Shown here piece after piece: positions 46,906 to 58,856 of a DNA stretch of 64,000 bases; position 1 is the first letter of the stretch, and each line of letters begins with the position of its first letter. The notes under the pieces were generated by a model. The model did no database searches and had not been told where the DNA came from. It saw only the letters and a program-made list of their open reading frames with translations. A program made the translations under genes and the position numbers. The DNA is from an uncultured Sphingomonadaceae bacterium (lineage in GTDB: Bacteria; Pseudomonadota; Alphaproteobacteria; Sphingomonadales; Sphingomonadaceae), in the NCBI GenBank assembly GCA_947493325.1, contig CANLQI010000001.1:1441375-1505374 (forward strand). Direction: 5' to 3'.

Positions 46906-47009
46906 AATTTATTTACTTTGAACTTATTTATAGGGAAATGCTTTGCCCGGATTAGTGCACATGCGCACACACAAGAAATTATCTAGGCAAGAAATCATCC
47001 AGGCAAAAA

Positions 47010-47657
47010 TTAGCCTTCCAAAACCTCTACCAAAGACTGCGTCACGGTGTCCATATCGGCCATGCCATCGACGCGGGTCACAACATCGCGCTCTTCATAT
47101 ATGGGCAGGATCGGCGCGGTCTTCGCGCGATACTCCACCATACGCTGACGCACGGTTTCGGCATTATCGTCCTTGCGCCGCTTAAACTCGGTGGAACCGC
47201 ATTTGTCGCAAACGCCCTCGCTTTTGGGAAGCTTGTGACGGTCATGATAGCCCGTCCCGCAATTGGCGCATGTAAAGCGGCCCGTGATGCGGTCCACCAG
47301 GGCTTCTTCATTCACTTCCAGCTCAATCACATGATCAAGCAAGCGGGCGCGCTCTGACAGAATTGTATCAAGCGAATGGGCCTGCGGCGCTGTGCGCGGA
47401 TAGCCATCAAATATCACGCCCGTATCCGCATCCAGCGCATCCAGCGCATCACAGATAAGGGCGGACACAATATCGTCGGAAACCAGCTCGCCAGCTTCCA
47501 TCACGGCCTTGGCTTCCAGGCCTACAGGCGTACCCGCTTTCACCGCCGCGCGCAGCATGTCGCCGGTCGACAGTTGCACCATGTTATATTTGTCCACCAG
47601 CCTTTGCGCCTGCGTGCCTTTGCCCGCACCTGGAGGTCCCAGTAAAATAATATTCAA
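47010..47657 (-). CDS. adk: Adenylate kinase
   Basis: 215 residues, long form. P-loop GPPGAGKGTQAQRLVDKYN, NMP site and a LID with four Cys (FTCANCGTGY, GVCDKCGSTEF) that probably bind zinc. Balances ATP, ADP and AMP. The start is TTG at 47657. Downstream of secY as usual, but the expected rpsM-rpsK-rpoA-rplQ do not follow; a terminator does. Confidence 0.95.
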   Translation of the reverse strand: MNIILLGPPGAGKGTQAQRLVDKYNMVQLSTGDMLRAAVKAGTPVGLEAKAVMEAGELVSDDIVSALICDALDALDADTGVIFDGYPRTAPQAHSLDTILSERARLLDHVIELEVNEEALVDRITGRFTCANCGTGYHDRHKLPKSEGVCDKCGSTEFKRRKDDNAETVRQRMVEYRAKTAPILPIYEERDVVTRVDGMADMDTVTQSLVEVLEG

Positions 47658-47717
47658 CGCCCCGAATCCTCGCTGTCATATTGGTCCGTAAAGGCCAGTT
47701 GTGCCAAAGCTATCGCC

Positions 47718-49085
47718 TTAACGCAAACGTCCTTTGAGTTTCGCTTTCTTGATAAGATCGCCATATTGATGCGCCAGCAAGTGGCTTTGTATCTGTGTCA
47801 CCGTATCCACAGTCACATTGACCACAATAAGCAGGCTGGTGCCGCCCAGGAAGAAGAGCGGGATGCCCGTCTGCGCAATAACATATTCGGGCAATACGCA
47901 CACAAATGCCAGATAAGCCGCGCCCACCACGGTAATGCGCGTCAGCACGTAATCCAGATAGGTCGCGGTGTTCTTGCCGGGACGAATGCCGGGAATAAAG
48001 CCCCCGTTGCGTTTCAGATTGTCGGCTGTGTCCTCCGGATTGAAGACAACCGCGGTATAGAAGAAACAGAAAAAGATGATGCCGATGGCATAAAGCGCCA
48101 TGTAAAGCGGTTGGCCATGCTGCAGATACTGGTTCAGGGTTACGATAAAGCTGCCAAACGTGCTGTCGGTATTGGCACCGCTCCCCGCAAATTGCGAAAT
48201 GGTCAGCGGCATCAGCAAAAGCGATGAGGCGAAGATTGGCGGGATAACACCGGCAGTATTCACTTTCAAAGGCAAGTGGCTGCGGTCCGCCTGCATCACG
48301 CCGCGCTGCGTAGCGCGCTTGGGATACTGGATCAGGACGCGGCGCTGTGCCCGCTCCATGAAACAGATGAAAACGATCAGCGCGAGGATCATGACAATCA
48401 GGCCAAGGATCAGGCCGCCCGAGATCGAACCGGTACGGCCGCCTTCAAACATCTGCGCCACAAATGTCGGCATTTGCGCGACGATGCCCGCCATAATGAT
48501 AAGCGAAATACCGTTGCCAATGCCCCGGCTGGTAATCTGTTCGCCCAGCCACATCAGGAATAAAGTACCGCCGACAAGGCTGATGACTGCGCCGATGCGG
48601 AACATATAACCCGGTTCCACTACAGCGGCTATGCCCGCCTGCGACGCGAAGGATTCAAGGCCCACGGCGATGAAATAGCCCTGCACGGCTGTCAGGCCGA
48701 CAGTACCGTAACGGGTATATTGGTTGAGTTTCTTGCGCCCGCTTTCGCCTTCTTTCTTGAGAGCCGCAAGCGTAGGCGACAGCGCCGCGCCCAGCTGTAC
48801 CACGATAGACGCGGTAATATAGGGCATGACACCCAGCGCGATCAGGCTCATACGTTCCAGCGAACCGCCCGAAAATGTATTGAAAATATCAAGCACACCG
48901 CCGCGTGTCTGGTCGGCGAGGCCCGCCAGCGCGGTCGGGTCAATACCGGGAAGCGGTACGAAGCTTAAAAAACGGAAAATAACCAGCGCACCGATGGTGA
49001 ACCATATCCGGTTTTTAAGTTCAGTGGCTTGCGAGAATTTCGAAAAGCTGAAATTGCTGGCGATATTGTCGGCGCGTGATGCCAT
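47718..49085 (-). CDS. secY: Preprotein translocase subunit SecY
   Basis: 455 residues, ten membrane helices. Signature motifs ITASIVVQLGAALSPTLAAL (helix 2) and GIGNGISLIIMAGIVA (helix 4), and the C-terminal cytoplasmic tail HQYGDLIKKAKLKGRLR. Forms the protein-conducting channel with SecE and SecG. End of the spc operon; a GC-rich hairpin lies between it and rplO. Confidence 0.96.
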   Translation of the reverse strand: MASRADNIASNFSFSKFSQATELKNRIWFTIGALVIFRFLSFVPLPGIDPTALAGLADQTRGGVLDIFNTFSGGSLERMSLIALGVMPYITASIVVQLGAALSPTLAALKKEGESGRKKLNQYTRYGTVGLTAVQGYFIAVGLESFASQAGIAAVVEPGYMFRIGAVISLVGGTLFLMWLGEQITSRGIGNGISLIIMAGIVAQMPTFVAQMFEGGRTGSISGGLILGLIVMILALIVFICFMERAQRRVLIQYPKRATQRGVMQADRSHLPLKVNTAGVIPPIFASSLLLMPLTISQFAGSGANTDSTFGSFIVTLNQYLQHGQPLYMALYAIGIIFFCFFYTAVVFNPEDTADNLKRNGGFIPGIRPGKNTATYLDYVLTRITVVGAAYLAFVCVLPEYVIAQTGIPLFFLGGTSLLIVVNVTVDTVTQIQSHLLAHQYGDLIKKAKLKGRLR

Positions 49086-49227
49086 TACTGAATTACCTTT
49101 ATAATTTCATGCCGCACCTGCACGGGCGCGCAAACTTTATCTTTAACGTGCCAAGCGGTGCGTGTCGATATTGGCACGCCGCCACTTGTGGAATATTGCG
49201 GGCTCATGGGCGCTGGCCCGTGAACCA

Positions 49228-49265
49228 AACTGCCCCGCCCTCCACATATTGGAAAGCGGGGCAGT
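49228..49265. terminator. GC-rich hairpin between rplO and secY
   Basis: CTGCCCCGC and GCGGGGCAG arms flank TTTCCAATATGTGGAGG (with CTTTCC/GGAGGG pairing inside). No T-run follows on either strand, so it may be a processing or pause site rather than a full terminator. Confidence 0.4.
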
Positions 49266-49289
49266 GATAGCAAGGCTAAGCGATAGGGC

Positions 49290-49790
49290 TTAGTCCTTTT
49301 TCTTCGTTTCTTTTTTCGGCGCAGGCGCCTTTTTTTCGGCGATTTCAACCTTGCCGCCCACTTTTTCAACGGCTTCGACAGCGCCTTTGGATGCGCCGGC
49401 CACACTCAGGCTGATTTTCGATTTCAGCTCGCCCTTGGCCAAAAGACGCACACCGTCTTTGCCGCCGCGTGCCAGACCGGCAGCTTTCAGGGCCGCATGG
49501 TCAATCGTGCCTTTGGTATCCAGCTTCTTCGCGTCGATGAATTTCTGGATCATGCCCAGGTTCACGATCGCGTAATCTGTACCGAACGGGTTGTTGAAAC
49601 CGCGCTTAGGCAGGCGCATATGCAGCGGCATCTGACCGCCGGCAAAGCCGTTGATCGATACACCGGAGCGGGATTTCTGGCCTTTTTGGCCACGTCCGCC
49701 GGTTTTCCCTTTGCCAGAACCGATACCGCGTCCAATACGCATACGGCCTTTGCGGGCACCTTCATTGTCTTTGATTTCGTTGAGTTTCAT
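49290..49790 (-). CDS. rplO: 50S ribosomal protein L15
   Basis: 166 residues. [20 protein letters not shown] start, Gly-rich [22 protein letters not shown] and C-terminal [19 protein letters not shown]. The tail is a short Lys-rich extension ([14 protein letters not shown]). ATG at 49790 is preferred to a GTG three codons earlier. Confidence 0.95.
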   Translation of the reverse strand: MKLNEIKDNEGARKGRMRIGRGIGSGKGKTGGRGQKGQKSRSGVSINGFAGGQMPLHMRLPKRGFNNPFGTDYAIVNLGMIQKFIDAKKLDTKGTIDHAALKAAGLARGGKDGVRLLAKGELKSKISLSVAGASKGAVEAVEKVGGKVEIAEKKAPAPKKETKKKD

Positions 49791-49837
49791 GTCTTGCACT
49801 CGCTTTCGCTTTAATTCGCACTTTTGTTTCTAAAAAC

Positions 49838-50001
49838 CCTCTCCCTCAGGGAGAGGATAGTGACGCTTGGCAGCTTGCTGCCTAGCATAACTTGGTGAGG
49901 GAATCGGGGCTATTGTTAAGCCTTACCCCCTCACCCACTGCGACTAAGCCCCGGATCAAGTCCGGGGCAAGTCTCGTTGCCCTCTCCCCGGCGGGGAGAG
50001 G
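49838..50001. repeat. Palindromic repeat block inside the spc operon
   Basis: CCTCTCCCTCAGGGAGAGG at the left, CTTGGTGAGGG...CCCTCACCCACTG in the middle, a GCCCCGGATCAAGTCCGGGGC hairpin, and CCTCTCCCCGGCGGGGAGAGG at the right, ending 8 bp from the rpmD stop. It separates rpmD from rplO. Confidence 0.75.
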
Positions 50002-50008
50002 TTTTACG

Positions 50009-50185
50009 TCAGTCTATCACTGTCACCATGTGGCGAACCGAACGGATCATGCCGCGAATTTCGGGCGTGTCTTCCAGTTCAACTTCACGGTGCATCTTGT
50101 TGAGGCCCAGACCGATCAGCGTTTTGCGCTGCACGGCCGGACGGCGGATCGGAGATCCTGTCTGTTTTATCTTAATTTTGGCCAT
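50009..50185 (-). CDS. rpmD: 50S ribosomal protein L30
   Basis: 58 residues: [40 protein letters not shown] and the VRHMVTVID end. The short form of L30, as usual in bacteria. Found between rpsE (5 bp upstream) and rplO. Confidence 0.95.
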   Translation of the reverse strand: MAKIKIKQTGSPIRRPAVQRKTLIGLGLNKMHREVELEDTPEIRGMIRSVRHMVTVID

Positions 50186-50190
50186 CAAAA

Positions 50191-50910
50191 TTACTCCGTA
50201 ATCGCTTCGGCATCGGCCTTGGCTTCCGCCTGGCTCGCGCCGCCGCGGCCCAGCAGATCGGCAACTTTCTTGCCGCGGCGCTGTGCCACTGATTTGGGGC
50301 TGGTTTGTTCAGACAAAGCCTGAAATGTTGCCCGGATCATGTTGTAAGGATTGGATGTACCAACTGACTTGGTCACAACATCAGCAACGCCCAGGCTTTC
50401 GAAAACAGCACGCATCGGACCACCGGCGATGATACCGGTACCCGCTGGCGCGGAACGCACGGTCACTTTACCGGCGCCAAAACGGCCATTGCCATCATGG
50501 TGCAATGTGCGGCCTTCGCGCAGTGCCACACGGATCATGTTCTTTTTCGCAGCCGCCGTTGCTTTGGTAATGGCTTCGGGCACTTCGCGTGCCTTGCCTT
50601 TACCGAAACCGACACGGCCAGAGCCATCACCGACAACCACGAGTGCAGCAAAACCGAAACGCTTACCGCCTTTAACGGTTTTCGATACGCGGTTGATGTG
50701 CACCAGTTTCTCGATCAGTTCTTCGCCCTGGTCTTCCTGGTTACGGCCACCGCGGCGATTGTCACGACCTCCGCGGCCACCGCGACGGTCGTTCCGACCG
50801 CCACGTGCACCACGCGGTGTGTTCTCTTTAGTTGCCGGAACGCCTTCTGCGCCTTGCGCTGCGCTCTGGTTTTCAGCGGCTTCGCTTGTTTTTACTTCAT
50901 CAGCCATCAT
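50191..50910 (-). CDS. rpsE: 30S ribosomal protein S5 with RG-rich N-terminus
   Basis: 239 residues. The S5 core ([59 protein letters not shown]) is normal, but ~60 residues precede it, including an Arg/Gly-rich stretch of RGG and GGR repeats (about residues 33-57). The extension probably contacts RNA. The first ATG overlaps the rplR stop (TAATG). Confidence 0.95.
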   Translation of the reverse strand: MMADEVKTSEAAENQSAAQGAEGVPATKENTPRGARGGRNDRRGGRGGRDNRRGGRNQEDQGEELIEKLVHINRVSKTVKGGKRFGFAALVVVGDGSGRVGFGKGKAREVPEAITKATAAAKKNMIRVALREGRTLHHDGNGRFGAGKVTVRSAPAGTGIIAGGPMRAVFESLGVADVVTKSVGTSNPYNMIRATFQALSEQTSPKSVAQRRGKKVADLLGRGGASQAEAKADAEAITE

Positions 50911-51260
50911 TAAAACTCCAGTCCGCCTTCACGCGCCGCATCCGCAAGCGCTTTTACCCGTCCATGGAACAGGAAACCACCACGATCGAATACGACCGAA
51001 GAGACGCCTGCCTTTTTGGCGGCTTTTGCAATTTCCTTGCCGACTTCCGCAGCTGCATCACAATCTGTACCCAGAGCTTTTCCACCCTTTTTCAGTGATG
51101 ATGCCTGGGCAACTGTCTTGCCCTCTGCATCGTCAATGATCTGTGCATAGATATGACGGCCCGTACGATGGATCGACAGACGTGGGCGGCCTGCGCCGCG
51201 TTTACGAAGCGCAGAGCGAACACGCTGGCGCCGTTTTTCGAATAAAGAAAGTTTCGCCAT
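50910..51260 (-). CDS. rplR: 50S ribosomal protein L18
   Basis: 116 residues, 5S rRNA-binding. [40 protein letters not shown] and the [22 protein letters not shown] end. 3 bp after rplF. Confidence 0.96.
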   Translation of the reverse strand: MAKLSLFEKRRQRVRSALRKRGAGRPRLSIHRTGRHIYAQIIDDAEGKTVAQASSLKKGGKALGTDCDAAAEVGKEIAKAAKKAGVSSVVFDRGGFLFHGRVKALADAAREGGLEF

Positions 51261-51263
51261 GGC

Positions 51264-51797
51264 TTACTTCTTCTTCCCTTCTTTGCGGAAAATATATTCG
51301 CCGCGATATTTGATGCCCTTGCCTTTGTAAGGCTCTGGCTTGCGCCAGCGACGGATTTCTGCGGCCACCTGACCAACCTGCTGCTTGTCGCTGCCCGAAA
51401 TTTCGACCGTTGTCTGGTCCGGCGTTTTGATCGTGATGCCTTCAGGGATCGGGAAATCGACATCATGGCTATAGCCAAGCTGCAATTTCAGGATTTTGCC
51501 CTGCACATTGGCACGATAACCAACACCGTTGATTTCCAGAACTTTCGTGAAACCTTCCGTTACGCCTTCGACAAGGTTCTGGACCAGCGTACGCTGCATG
51601 CCCCAGAAGGAACGCGCGCGTTTGGTCGCATTCGCCGGTTTCACAGAGAGTTCATTGTCGTTCAGCTCATACGCGATGTCGTCAGCCATCGGCATGGAAA
51701 GTTCGCCCTTGGGTCCTTTGACCAAAAGAACGCCGCCATCCATGGTGGCTGTCACACCGGCAGGTATCGCTACTGCTTTTTTACCAATACGGCTCAT
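51264..51797 (-). CDS. rplF: 50S ribosomal protein L6
   Basis: 177 residues, normal. [20 protein letters not shown] at the start and the L6 signature [20 protein letters not shown] near the end. Sits near the factor-binding site of the 50S subunit. Confidence 0.96.
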   Translation of the reverse strand: MSRIGKKAVAIPAGVTATMDGGVLLVKGPKGELSMPMADDIAYELNDNELSVKPANATKRARSFWGMQRTLVQNLVEGVTEGFTKVLEINGVGYRANVQGKILKLQLGYSHDVDFPIPEGITIKTPDQTTVEISGSDKQQVGQVAAEIRRWRKPEPYKGKGIKYRGEYIFRKEGKKK

Positions 51798-51799
51798 GA

Positions 51800-52195
51800 T
51801 TAGAACACCTCTGCCAGTATCTCGCCGCCGACATTCTCTTCGCGCGCTTCCGCGTCGGAAAGAACACCGCGTGGTGTCGATACAATGGTTATGCCAAGGC
51901 CGTTACGAACATGCGGCAGCTCTTTGGAAGCTGAATATACGCGGCGACCGGGTTTCGATACGCGCGCAACATGTTTGATGGCGGGCTGGCCTTCAAAATA
52001 TTTAAGCTCGATGCGCAGGCCGGCGTGGCGGCCCAGCTCTTCTTCGCTGTAACCGCGAATATAGCCTTCGCGCTGCAGCACGTCCAAAACGCGTGAACGC
52101 AGTTTGGAAGCGGGGCTGACCACACTGTCCATACGTGCACGTTGACCGTTGCGGATACGGGTGAGCATATCACCCAATGGATCTGTCATTGCCAT
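51800..52195 (-). CDS. rpsH: 30S ribosomal protein S8
   Basis: 131 residues, S8 family: [38 protein letters not shown] and [20 protein letters not shown]. Central-domain 16S binding; S8 is the usual translational regulator of spc operons. A second ATG two codons on is also possible. Confidence 0.96.
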   Translation of the reverse strand: MAMTDPLGDMLTRIRNGQRARMDSVVSPASKLRSRVLDVLQREGYIRGYSEEELGRHAGLRIELKYFEGQPAIKHVARVSKPGRRVYSASKELPHVRNGLGITIVSTPRGVLSDAEAREENVGGEILAEVF

Positions 52196-52207
52196 CTTAT
52201 ATTATCC

Positions 52208-52513
52208 TTACCAGCTCGACTTTGTGACGCCGGGGATCAGGCCTTTATTGGCCAGATCGCGCAACTCAATGCGGCACAGTCCGAATTTACGATAATAGCC
52301 GCGTGGACGGCCCGTTGTGTTGCAGCGGTTGCGCACACGTGTCGGGTTGCCGTTGCGGGGGATTTCAGCCATTTTCAGGCGCGCCATCAGGCGTTCCGTA
52401 TCGTCGGCCGACTTATCGTCTGCAATTGCTTTCAATTTCGCATACTGGCCGGCGTATTTCTTCACCATCCGTTTGCGCTTTTCGTTTTTGTTAATAGAAC
52501 TCAGTTTCGCCAT
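52208..52513 (-). CDS. rpsN: 30S ribosomal protein S14
   Basis: 101 residues, the long zinc-free S14. [20 protein letters not shown] and the [20 protein letters not shown] signature. Head of the 30S subunit. Confidence 0.96.
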   Translation of the reverse strand: MAKLSSINKNEKRKRMVKKYAGQYAKLKAIADDKSADDTERLMARLKMAEIPRNGNPTRVRNRCNTTGRPRGYYRKFGLCRIELRDLANKGLIPGVTKSSW

Positions 52514-52556
52514 GACTTAAGCTCTCCTTTCTTGGGAGAGGATGCGGCAGCTGCAC

Positions 52557-53153
52557 TCAGGCAGCCGCTTTATCCTCTGTTTTCTCTTCTGTTTCTTCGG
52601 CCGGGAACGGGAAACCGAACAGACGCAGCAGCTCACGCGCTTCGTCGTCGGTCCTCGCGGACGTCGTAACAATCACATCCATGCCCCGGACCTTGTCGAT
52701 CTGGTCATAGCTGATTTCGGGAAACACGATCTGCTCTTTCAGGCCCATGGCGTAATTGCCGCGGCCATCAAAGCTTTTCGGGTTTAGACCGCGAAAGTCA
52801 CGAATACGCGGCATGGCCACAGTCACGAAGCGGTCCAGGAATTCGTACATACGTTCCCGGCGCAGCGTCACTTTACAGCCAATCGGCATGCCTTCGCGCA
52901 GCTTGAACGTCGCAATCGATGTCTTCGCTTTGGTAATTACAGGCTTCTGGCCCGCAATCAGCTCCATTTCAGCGGCAGCGGTTGCAACTTTTTTCTTGTC
53001 CTGGCTGGCTTCACCCACACCCATGTTCAGAACGATCTTTTCGATCTTCGGAACTTCCATGTGGTTTTTGTAACCGAATTTTTCGGTCATTGCCTTGACG
53101 ATTTCATCATCATATTTCTTGCGCATCCGCGCTACATATTTAGAATCAGCCAT
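52557..53153 (-). CDS. rplE: 50S ribosomal protein L5
   Basis: 198 residues: [60 protein letters not shown]. 5S rRNA-binding. The tail adds a short acidic, Lys/Ala stretch. ATG at 53153 overlaps the end of rplX by 8 bp; a TTG one codon earlier is less likely. Confidence 0.96.
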   Translation of the reverse strand: MADSKYVARMRKKYDDEIVKAMTEKFGYKNHMEVPKIEKIVLNMGVGEASQDKKKVATAAAEMELIAGQKPVITKAKTSIATFKLREGMPIGCKVTLRRERMYEFLDRFVTVAMPRIRDFRGLNPKSFDGRGNYAMGLKEQIVFPEISYDQIDKVRGMDVIVTTSARTDDEARELLRLFGFPFPAEETEEKTEDKAAA

Positions 53154-53466
53154 CAATCGTCTCCCCGGACTTCACGGCCACACGGACCTTCTTGCCGTCT
53201 TTCTCTTCGATACGCACGCGGGTAGCCTTGCCATCTTTGGGATCGGCAATCGCGACTTTCGAAATGTGCATCGGCGCTTCGATACGGTCGATACCGCCTT
53301 CTGGGTTCTGCTGTGTCGGCTTGCGGTGACGGGTCATCATATTGACGCCCGATACCAACACCTTACCGTCTTTCGGCATTACCTGTGTGACGTTGCCGGT
53401 CTTGCCCTTGTCTTTACCAGACAGAACAACGACTTCGTCGCCTTTTTTGATCTTAGCCATCGACAT
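53146..53466 (-). CDS. rplX: 50S ribosomal protein L24
   Basis: 106 residues with the KOW motif [20 protein letters not shown]. Early assembly protein of the 50S subunit. GGAGG stands 9 nt before the ATG at 53466, which is preferred to the second ATG two codons on. It starts 2 bp after rplN. Confidence 0.95.
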   Translation of the reverse strand: MSMAKIKKGDEVVVLSGKDKGKTGNVTQVMPKDGKVLVSGVNMMTRHRKPTQQNPEGGIDRIEAPMHISKVAIADPKDGKATRVRIEEKDGKKVRVAVKSGETIDG

Positions 53467-53468
53467 CG

Positions 53469-53837
53469 TTAGAGTACCTCCGGAGCCAGGCTGATGATTT
53501 TCATGTGGCGCTTGGCGCGCAGTTCACGAACCACGGGGCCAAAGATACGCGTACCAATCGGCTCATCGCTTTTGTTGATGAGAACAGCCGCATTACCGTC
53601 GAAACGGATCACGCTGCCGTCTGTACGGCGGATATCTTTACGCGTACGCACGATAACCGCACGGTGCACATCACCTTTTTTCACTTTGCCGCGCGGTGCC
53701 GCTTCCTTGACGGAAACAACAATCGTGTCACCCACACCGGCGAAGCGGCGTTTTGAACCACCCAGTACCTTGATGCACTGGACGCGCTTGGCACCGCTGT
53801 TGTCAGCGACTTCAAGATTTGATTGCATCTGGATCAT
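53469..53837 (-). CDS. rplN: 50S ribosomal protein L14
   Basis: 122 residues, fully conserved: [60 protein letters not shown]. Lies at the subunit interface. A spacer of about 90 bp separates it from rpsQ. Confidence 0.97.
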   Translation of the reverse strand: MIQMQSNLEVADNSGAKRVQCIKVLGGSKRRFAGVGDTIVVSVKEAAPRGKVKKGDVHRAVIVRTRKDIRRTDGSVIRFDGNAAVLINKSDEPIGTRIFGPVVRELRAKRHMKIISLAPEVL

Positions 53838-53926
53838 GGACCCAATTCCTTCTCGTTAGGCTTGCCGGGACTGTAAAATTCCTTGAGGGAAATTTTCTTG
53901 GCCCGGTAGTTCCGTTACTATTTATC

Positions 53927-54184
53927 TCAGGCTTCCGCTTTACCGGCTGATTCCTCAGCGCCCAGAACTTTCCATGTCTTCAGCTTTGAATATGGCTTTG
54001 TTTCCTCGATGCTGACCTTATCCCCTTCTTTGTGGGCATTGTCCTCATCATGGGCATGGTATTTTTTCGAGCGGCGCATGATTTTACCGTAAAGCGGATG
54101 TTTAATCTTCCGCTCGACCAGTACGACCACTGTCTTGTCGGTCTTGTCGGAGACCACCGTTCCTGTCAGCACGCGTTTAGGCAT
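53927..54184 (-). CDS. rpsQ: 30S ribosomal protein S17
   Basis: 85 residues, OB-fold: [20 protein letters not shown] and the [14 protein letters not shown] region, with a short Ala/Glu tail. Primary 16S-binding protein. Confidence 0.95.
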   Translation of the reverse strand: MPKRVLTGTVVSDKTDKTVVVLVERKIKHPLYGKIMRRSKKYHAHDEDNAHKEGDKVSIEETKPYSKLKTWKVLGAEESAGKAEA

Positions 54185-54197
54185 GGTTTAGGCTCCT

Positions 54198-54407
54198 TCA
54201 AGCTTTGGCAGCGGCGGCGCGTGCGCGCTCGCCCTGCAATGTTTTAATGCGTGCGATATCGCGGCGAACGATCTTCACGCGCGCCGGTTTTTCAAGCTGG
54301 TTGGTCGCGGCCTGAAAGCGCAGGTTAAATGCCTCACGCTTCAGCTCGGTCAAGTCAGCGGACAGCTCATCGTCTGTCTTGGTGTTGAAATCTTCCATCT
54401 TGCTCAT
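54198..54407 (-). CDS. rpmC: 50S ribosomal protein L29
   Basis: 69 residues, two-helix protein: [20 protein letters not shown] and [20 protein letters not shown]. Located at the peptide exit region, binding site for trigger factor and SRP. 3 bp after rplP. Confidence 0.95.
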   Translation of the reverse strand: MSKMEDFNTKTDDELSADLTELKREAFNLRFQAATNQLEKPARVKIVRRDIARIKTLQGERARAAAAKA

Positions 54408-54410
54408 CGC

Positions 54411-54842
54411 TTACGCTCCCAGATGTGACGTATCGCCAAGGCGGGCCACAACTTTCGTTTTAATTGGCAGTTTCATGGCCGCGCGCTGGAAAGCAACCGC
54501 GGCAATCGGGCCCGGCACACCGTCCAGTTCGAACATGATACGGCCCGGTTTTACGCGGCACGCCCAATATTCAACGCTGCCCTTACCTTTACCCTGACGC
54601 ACTTCGGCAGGTTTTTTCGATACGGGCACGTCGGGGAATACACGGATCCACAAACGGCCCTGACGGCGAATGTGACGTGTGATCGCACGGCGAGCCGCCT
54701 CGATCTGACGCGCGGTAATCCGCTCTGGCTCCAGGGCTTTGAGGCCATAGGAACCGAAGTTCAAAGTTGTACCGCCGGGCGCATTGCCCTTGATTTTGCC
54801 TTTAAAGGCCTTGCGGTATTTCATTTTCTTTGGTTGCAGCAT
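54411..54842 (-). CDS. rplP: 50S ribosomal protein L16
   Basis: 143 residues: [60 protein letters not shown]. Needed for the A-site side of the peptidyl transferase region. Confidence 0.97.
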   Translation of the reverse strand: MLQPKKMKYRKAFKGKIKGNAPGGTTLNFGSYGLKALEPERITARQIEAARRAITRHIRRQGRLWIRVFPDVPVSKKPAEVRQGKGKGSVEYWACRVKPGRIMFELDGVPGPIAAVAFQRAAMKLPIKTKVVARLGDTSHLGA

Positions 54843-54878
54843 TTTTCTAGCTTTCCTCTATCGGTAATCCGTCTGCGC

Positions 54879-55574
54879 TTAACGCGCCGGACGCACGCCC
54901 GAAGTTTGCGCTTCCATCATCAGGCGGTCCTGGGCCATGGGGTCATGTCCAAGGATTTCACCTTTAAAAATCCATGTTTTGATGCCGATGATGCCATATG
55001 CGGTCAGCGCTTCGGCTTCGGCATAGTCAACATTGGCACGCAAAGTGTGCAGTGGCACTCGGCCTTCACGGTACCATTCAACACGTGCGATTTCAGCGCC
55101 GCCCAAACGGCCACCACATGTGATCTTGATACCTTCCGCGCCCAGACGCAGTGCGGACTGCACAGCGCGCTTCATGGCACGGCGGAAAGCAACACGGCGG
55201 ATAAGCTGATCAGCAATACCCTGTGCCACGAGCTTCGCATCAATTTCAGGCTTGCGAATTTCAACAATGTTGAGCTTCACTTCACTGTCGGTCATTTTGG
55301 CAAGAGCGCCGCGCAGTTTTTCAATATCCGCGCCTTTCTTGCCAATGATCACGCCGGGGCGCGCCGCGTAAATGGATACGCGGCACAGTTTCGCCGGGCG
55401 CTCGATAACCACTTTGGAAATCGCTGCCTGCGGCACTGTCTTCATGACATATTTGCGGATCTCGATATCTTCTTTCAGAAGCTGCGCATAGTCACGACCC
55501 TCTGCATACCAGCGGCTGTCCCATGTGCGGTTGATCTGAAGACGCAGACCGATTGGATTACTCTTCTGACCCAT
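54879..55574 (-). CDS. rpsC: 30S ribosomal protein S3
   Basis: 231 residues with an N-terminal KH domain ([20 protein letters not shown]) and the C-terminal domain ([20 protein letters not shown]). mRNA entry site of the 30S subunit. Its ATG overlaps the rplV stop by one base. Confidence 0.97.
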   Translation of the reverse strand: MGQKSNPIGLRLQINRTWDSRWYAEGRDYAQLLKEDIEIRKYVMKTVPQAAISKVVIERPAKLCRVSIYAARPGVIIGKKGADIEKLRGALAKMTDSEVKLNIVEIRKPEIDAKLVAQGIADQLIRRVAFRRAMKRAVQSALRLGAEGIKITCGGRLGGAEIARVEWYREGRVPLHTLRANVDYAEAEALTAYGIIGIKTWIFKGEILGHDPMAQDRLMMEAQTSGVRPAR

Positions 55575-55951
55575 TATGCTTCCTCCTGCTCACGGACAAC
55601 AATGCGCAGACGGCTGAATGGCTTCAGTATCTGGCTGGAACGGCCACGCGCACGCGTCGTAAAACGCTTCATCGTGATCGCCTTGCCCACGCTGGCTTCC
55701 GCTACAACGAGCGAGTCAACGTCAAGGTTGTGGTTATTTTCCGCATTGGCAATGGCAGAAGCCAGCACTTTGCGTGCTTCAACCGCCATGGCTTTGCTGG
55801 AGAAAGACAGGATGTTCATCGCGTCTTCTACTTTCTTGCCGCGGATCAGGCCGGCGACGAGGTTCAGCTTCTGCGCGCTGCCACGAATGGTCGTGCCAAC
55901 GGACAGGGCCTCGTTATCGCCGACGCGGCGGGGTGAGGATGACTTACCCAT
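55574..55951 (-). CDS. rplV: 50S ribosomal protein L22
   Basis: 125 residues: [40 protein letters not shown] and [20 protein letters not shown]. Its loop lines the exit tunnel. The ATG overlaps the rpsS stop by one base. Confidence 0.96.
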   Translation of the reverse strand: MGKSSSPRRVGDNEALSVGTTIRGSAQKLNLVAGLIRGKKVEDAMNILSFSSKAMAVEARKVLASAIANAENNHNLDVDSLVVAEASVGKAITMKRFTTRARGRSSQILKPFSRLRIVVREQEEA

Positions 55952-56226
55952 TATTTCTTACCCTTTTTGTCTGACGCATGACCCGGGAACGTGCGGGTAG
56001 GCGCGAACTCACCCAGCTTGTGCCCGACCATGTCTTCATTGACCGATACCGGGATGAATTTATGACCATTATAGACGTTAAACGTCAGGCCGACGAAATC
56101 AGGAAGAACCGTGGAGCGGCGCGACCATGTCTTGATCGGCGCACGGCCACCAGCTTCTTGGGCTTCCTGTGCTTTTTTCAGCAAATGCAGGTCGACAAAA
56201 GGACCTTTCCAGACGGAACGAGCCAT
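55951..56226 (-). CDS. rpsS: 30S ribosomal protein S19
   Basis: 91 residues: [40 protein letters not shown] and [20 protein letters not shown]. Head of the 30S subunit. 3 bp after rplB. Confidence 0.96.
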   Translation of the reverse strand: MARSVWKGPFVDLHLLKKAQEAQEAGGRAPIKTWSRRSTVLPDFVGLTFNVYNGHKFIPVSVNEDMVGHKLGEFAPTRTFPGHASDKKGKK

Positions 56227-56229
56227 GAC

Positions 56230-57066
<837 letters not shown>

Positions 57067-57088
57067 ATGTAATTCCTATCCCTTGGGC

Positions 57089-57400
57089 CTACGCGCCGGT
57101 GGTGACATCAATTGAGTCACCTTCCGCGAGTGTTACGATGGCTTTCTTGACATCATTGCGGCGGTACGGGCGGCCTTTCCATTTTTTGACCTTACCCTTG
57201 GTCACGAGCGTATTCACGTTCGTGACTTTCACGTCGAACAATGCCTCAACCGCAGCCTTGATTTCCGGCTTGGTTGATGTGCCTGCCACTTTGAAAACAA
57301 CCGCGTTATGCTCTGAAAGCAGCGTTGATTTCTCCGTGATGTGCGGAGCGACGATGACGTCATAGTGACGGCTGTCGATTGTGTCTTTCTTTTTAGCCAT
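57089..57400 (-). CDS. rplW: 50S ribosomal protein L23
   Basis: 103 residues: [40 protein letters not shown] and [20 protein letters not shown]. Exit-tunnel docking site. The ATG at 57400 overlaps the end of rplD by 8 bp. Confidence 0.96.
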   Translation of the reverse strand: MAKKKDTIDSRHYDVIVAPHITEKSTLLSEHNAVVFKVAGTSTKPEIKAAVEALFDVKVTNVNTLVTKGKVKKWKGRPYRRNDVKKAIVTLAEGDSIDVTTGA

Positions 57401-58019
57401 TGAAACGCGCCTCCAGCTTTTCAACCGCCGCGCGGGTCAGCACCAGCGTGTCGTGTTTCAGAATGTCGTAAACGTTCGCGCCAGCAGCCGGCAATGTATT
57501 GACACCGATCAGGTTTGATGACGCCTTGCGGAAATCATCATTCACTGCATCACCGTCAATCACGAGAGCGGTTTTGCCAAAGCCCAGCTTGTCCAGCTGA
57601 CCTTTCAGCAATTTGGTTTTCGCATCTTTCATCGCCAGATCGTCGATAACAACAATGCTATCGGTTTTGGCTTTGGAAGACAGAGCCATTTTCAGGCCCA
57701 ATGTGCGAACTTTCTTGTTCAGCGACGGATCAAAGTCACGCTTGCGTGCACCATGGGCTTTACCACCACCGATAAAGATCGGCGCGCGGCGTGAACCATG
57801 ACGGGCAGTACCGCCGCCTTTTTGGTTGCCGAATTTCTTGCCGGTGCGGGCCACGTCACTACGCTCACGCGTTGGACGCGCGGTCGCACGGCGTTTTTCC
57901 AGCTGCCATGTGACAACACGGTGCAGAATGTCTGCGCGCGGGTCCAAGCCAAAGATATCGTCATTCAGATCGATATCGCCTTTGGCTTTCGCGTCGAGGG
58001 TTTTTACCTTGAGCTTCAT
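57393..58019 (-). CDS. rplD: 50S ribosomal protein L4
   Basis: 208 residues: [40 protein letters not shown] and a C-terminal [20 protein letters not shown]. Its loop lines the exit tunnel. In enterobacteria L4 regulates the S10 operon; no such leader is evident here. Confidence 0.96.
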   Translation of the reverse strand: MKLKVKTLDAKAKGDIDLNDDIFGLDPRADILHRVVTWQLEKRRATARPTRERSDVARTGKKFGNQKGGGTARHGSRRAPIFIGGGKAHGARKRDFDPSLNKKVRTLGLKMALSSKAKTDSIVVIDDLAMKDAKTKLLKGQLDKLGFGKTALVIDGDAVNDDFRKASSNLIGVNTLPAAGANVYDILKHDTLVLTRAAVEKLEARFNG

Positions 58020-58022
58020 GGC

Positions 58023-58856
58023 TTAACCCTCCTTATTTTCAGTTGCGGCATCATCAGCCTCGGGTTTCTTTGCAGCAGCTGCATCAATCTCAGCCTGTGT
58101 CGGGCCTTTCGGCGCTTCCTGCACAGCTGCGGATTCCACCATGCCAGCTGGCGCTTCTTCGGTAGCAACTTCGTCCGCATTGCGGCGCATGGCGCCCGGG
58201 AACGGCGCATCTTCGGGAACAGGATGCTTGACGGCATCACGCACCATCAACCAGCCACCTTTGGAACCGGGCACAGAGCCCTTTACAAAGATCAAACCGC
58301 GCGCAGCATCTGTGCGAACGATTTCCAGGTTTTGCTGTGTGCGAAAGCGGTCGCCCATATGGCCGGCCATTTTCTTGTTCTTGAAAACTTTACCAGGGTC
58401 CTGACGGTTACCCGTCGAACCGTGTGAACGGTGAGAAAGCGAAACACCGTGTGTTGCGCGCAGACCACCAAAGTTCCAACGCTTCATGGCGCCGGCAAAG
58501 CCCTTACCCTGTGTGCGGCCCTGAATGTCCACCATCTGACCCGCAATAAAGTGGTCAGCGGTAACGCGCGCACCAACAGGAAGCAGCGCATCTTCGCCGC
58601 TTACGCGGAATTCGGCGACACGCGCTTTTGGCTCAACTTCAGCTTTCGCGAAATGTTCGCGTTGCGGCTTGTTCGTATTTTTTGATTTCGCGGCACCGGC
58701 ACCAAGCTGAACGGCAAAATAGCCATCACGCTCTTCAGTCCGGGCGGAAACAACCTGACAGTCTTCCAGCGAAAGAACTGTCACCGGAACGTGCCGGCCG
58801 TCTTCCTGGAAAAGTCTGGTCATCCCGACTTTTTTCGCGATCACGCCTGTGCGCAT
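58023..58856 (-). CDS. rplC: 50S ribosomal protein L3 with acidic tail
   Basis: 277 residues. The L3 core is normal ([60 protein letters not shown]). About 55 extra C-terminal residues are Ala/Glu/Lys-rich and probably disordered. AGGAGA lies 7-8 nt before the ATG at 58856, which is preferred to the ATG two codons upstream. A repeat-bearing spacer separates it from rpsJ. Confidence 0.95.
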   Translation of the reverse strand: MRTGVIAKKVGMTRLFQEDGRHVPVTVLSLEDCQVVSARTEERDGYFAVQLGAGAAKSKNTNKPQREHFAKAEVEPKARVAEFRVSGEDALLPVGARVTADHFIAGQMVDIQGRTQGKGFAGAMKRWNFGGLRATHGVSLSHRSHGSTGNRQDPGKVFKNKKMAGHMGDRFRTQQNLEIVRTDAARGLIFVKGSVPGSKGGWLMVRDAVKHPVPEDAPFPGAMRRNADEVATEEAPAGMVESAAVQEAPKGPTQAEIDAAAAKKPEADDAATENKEG

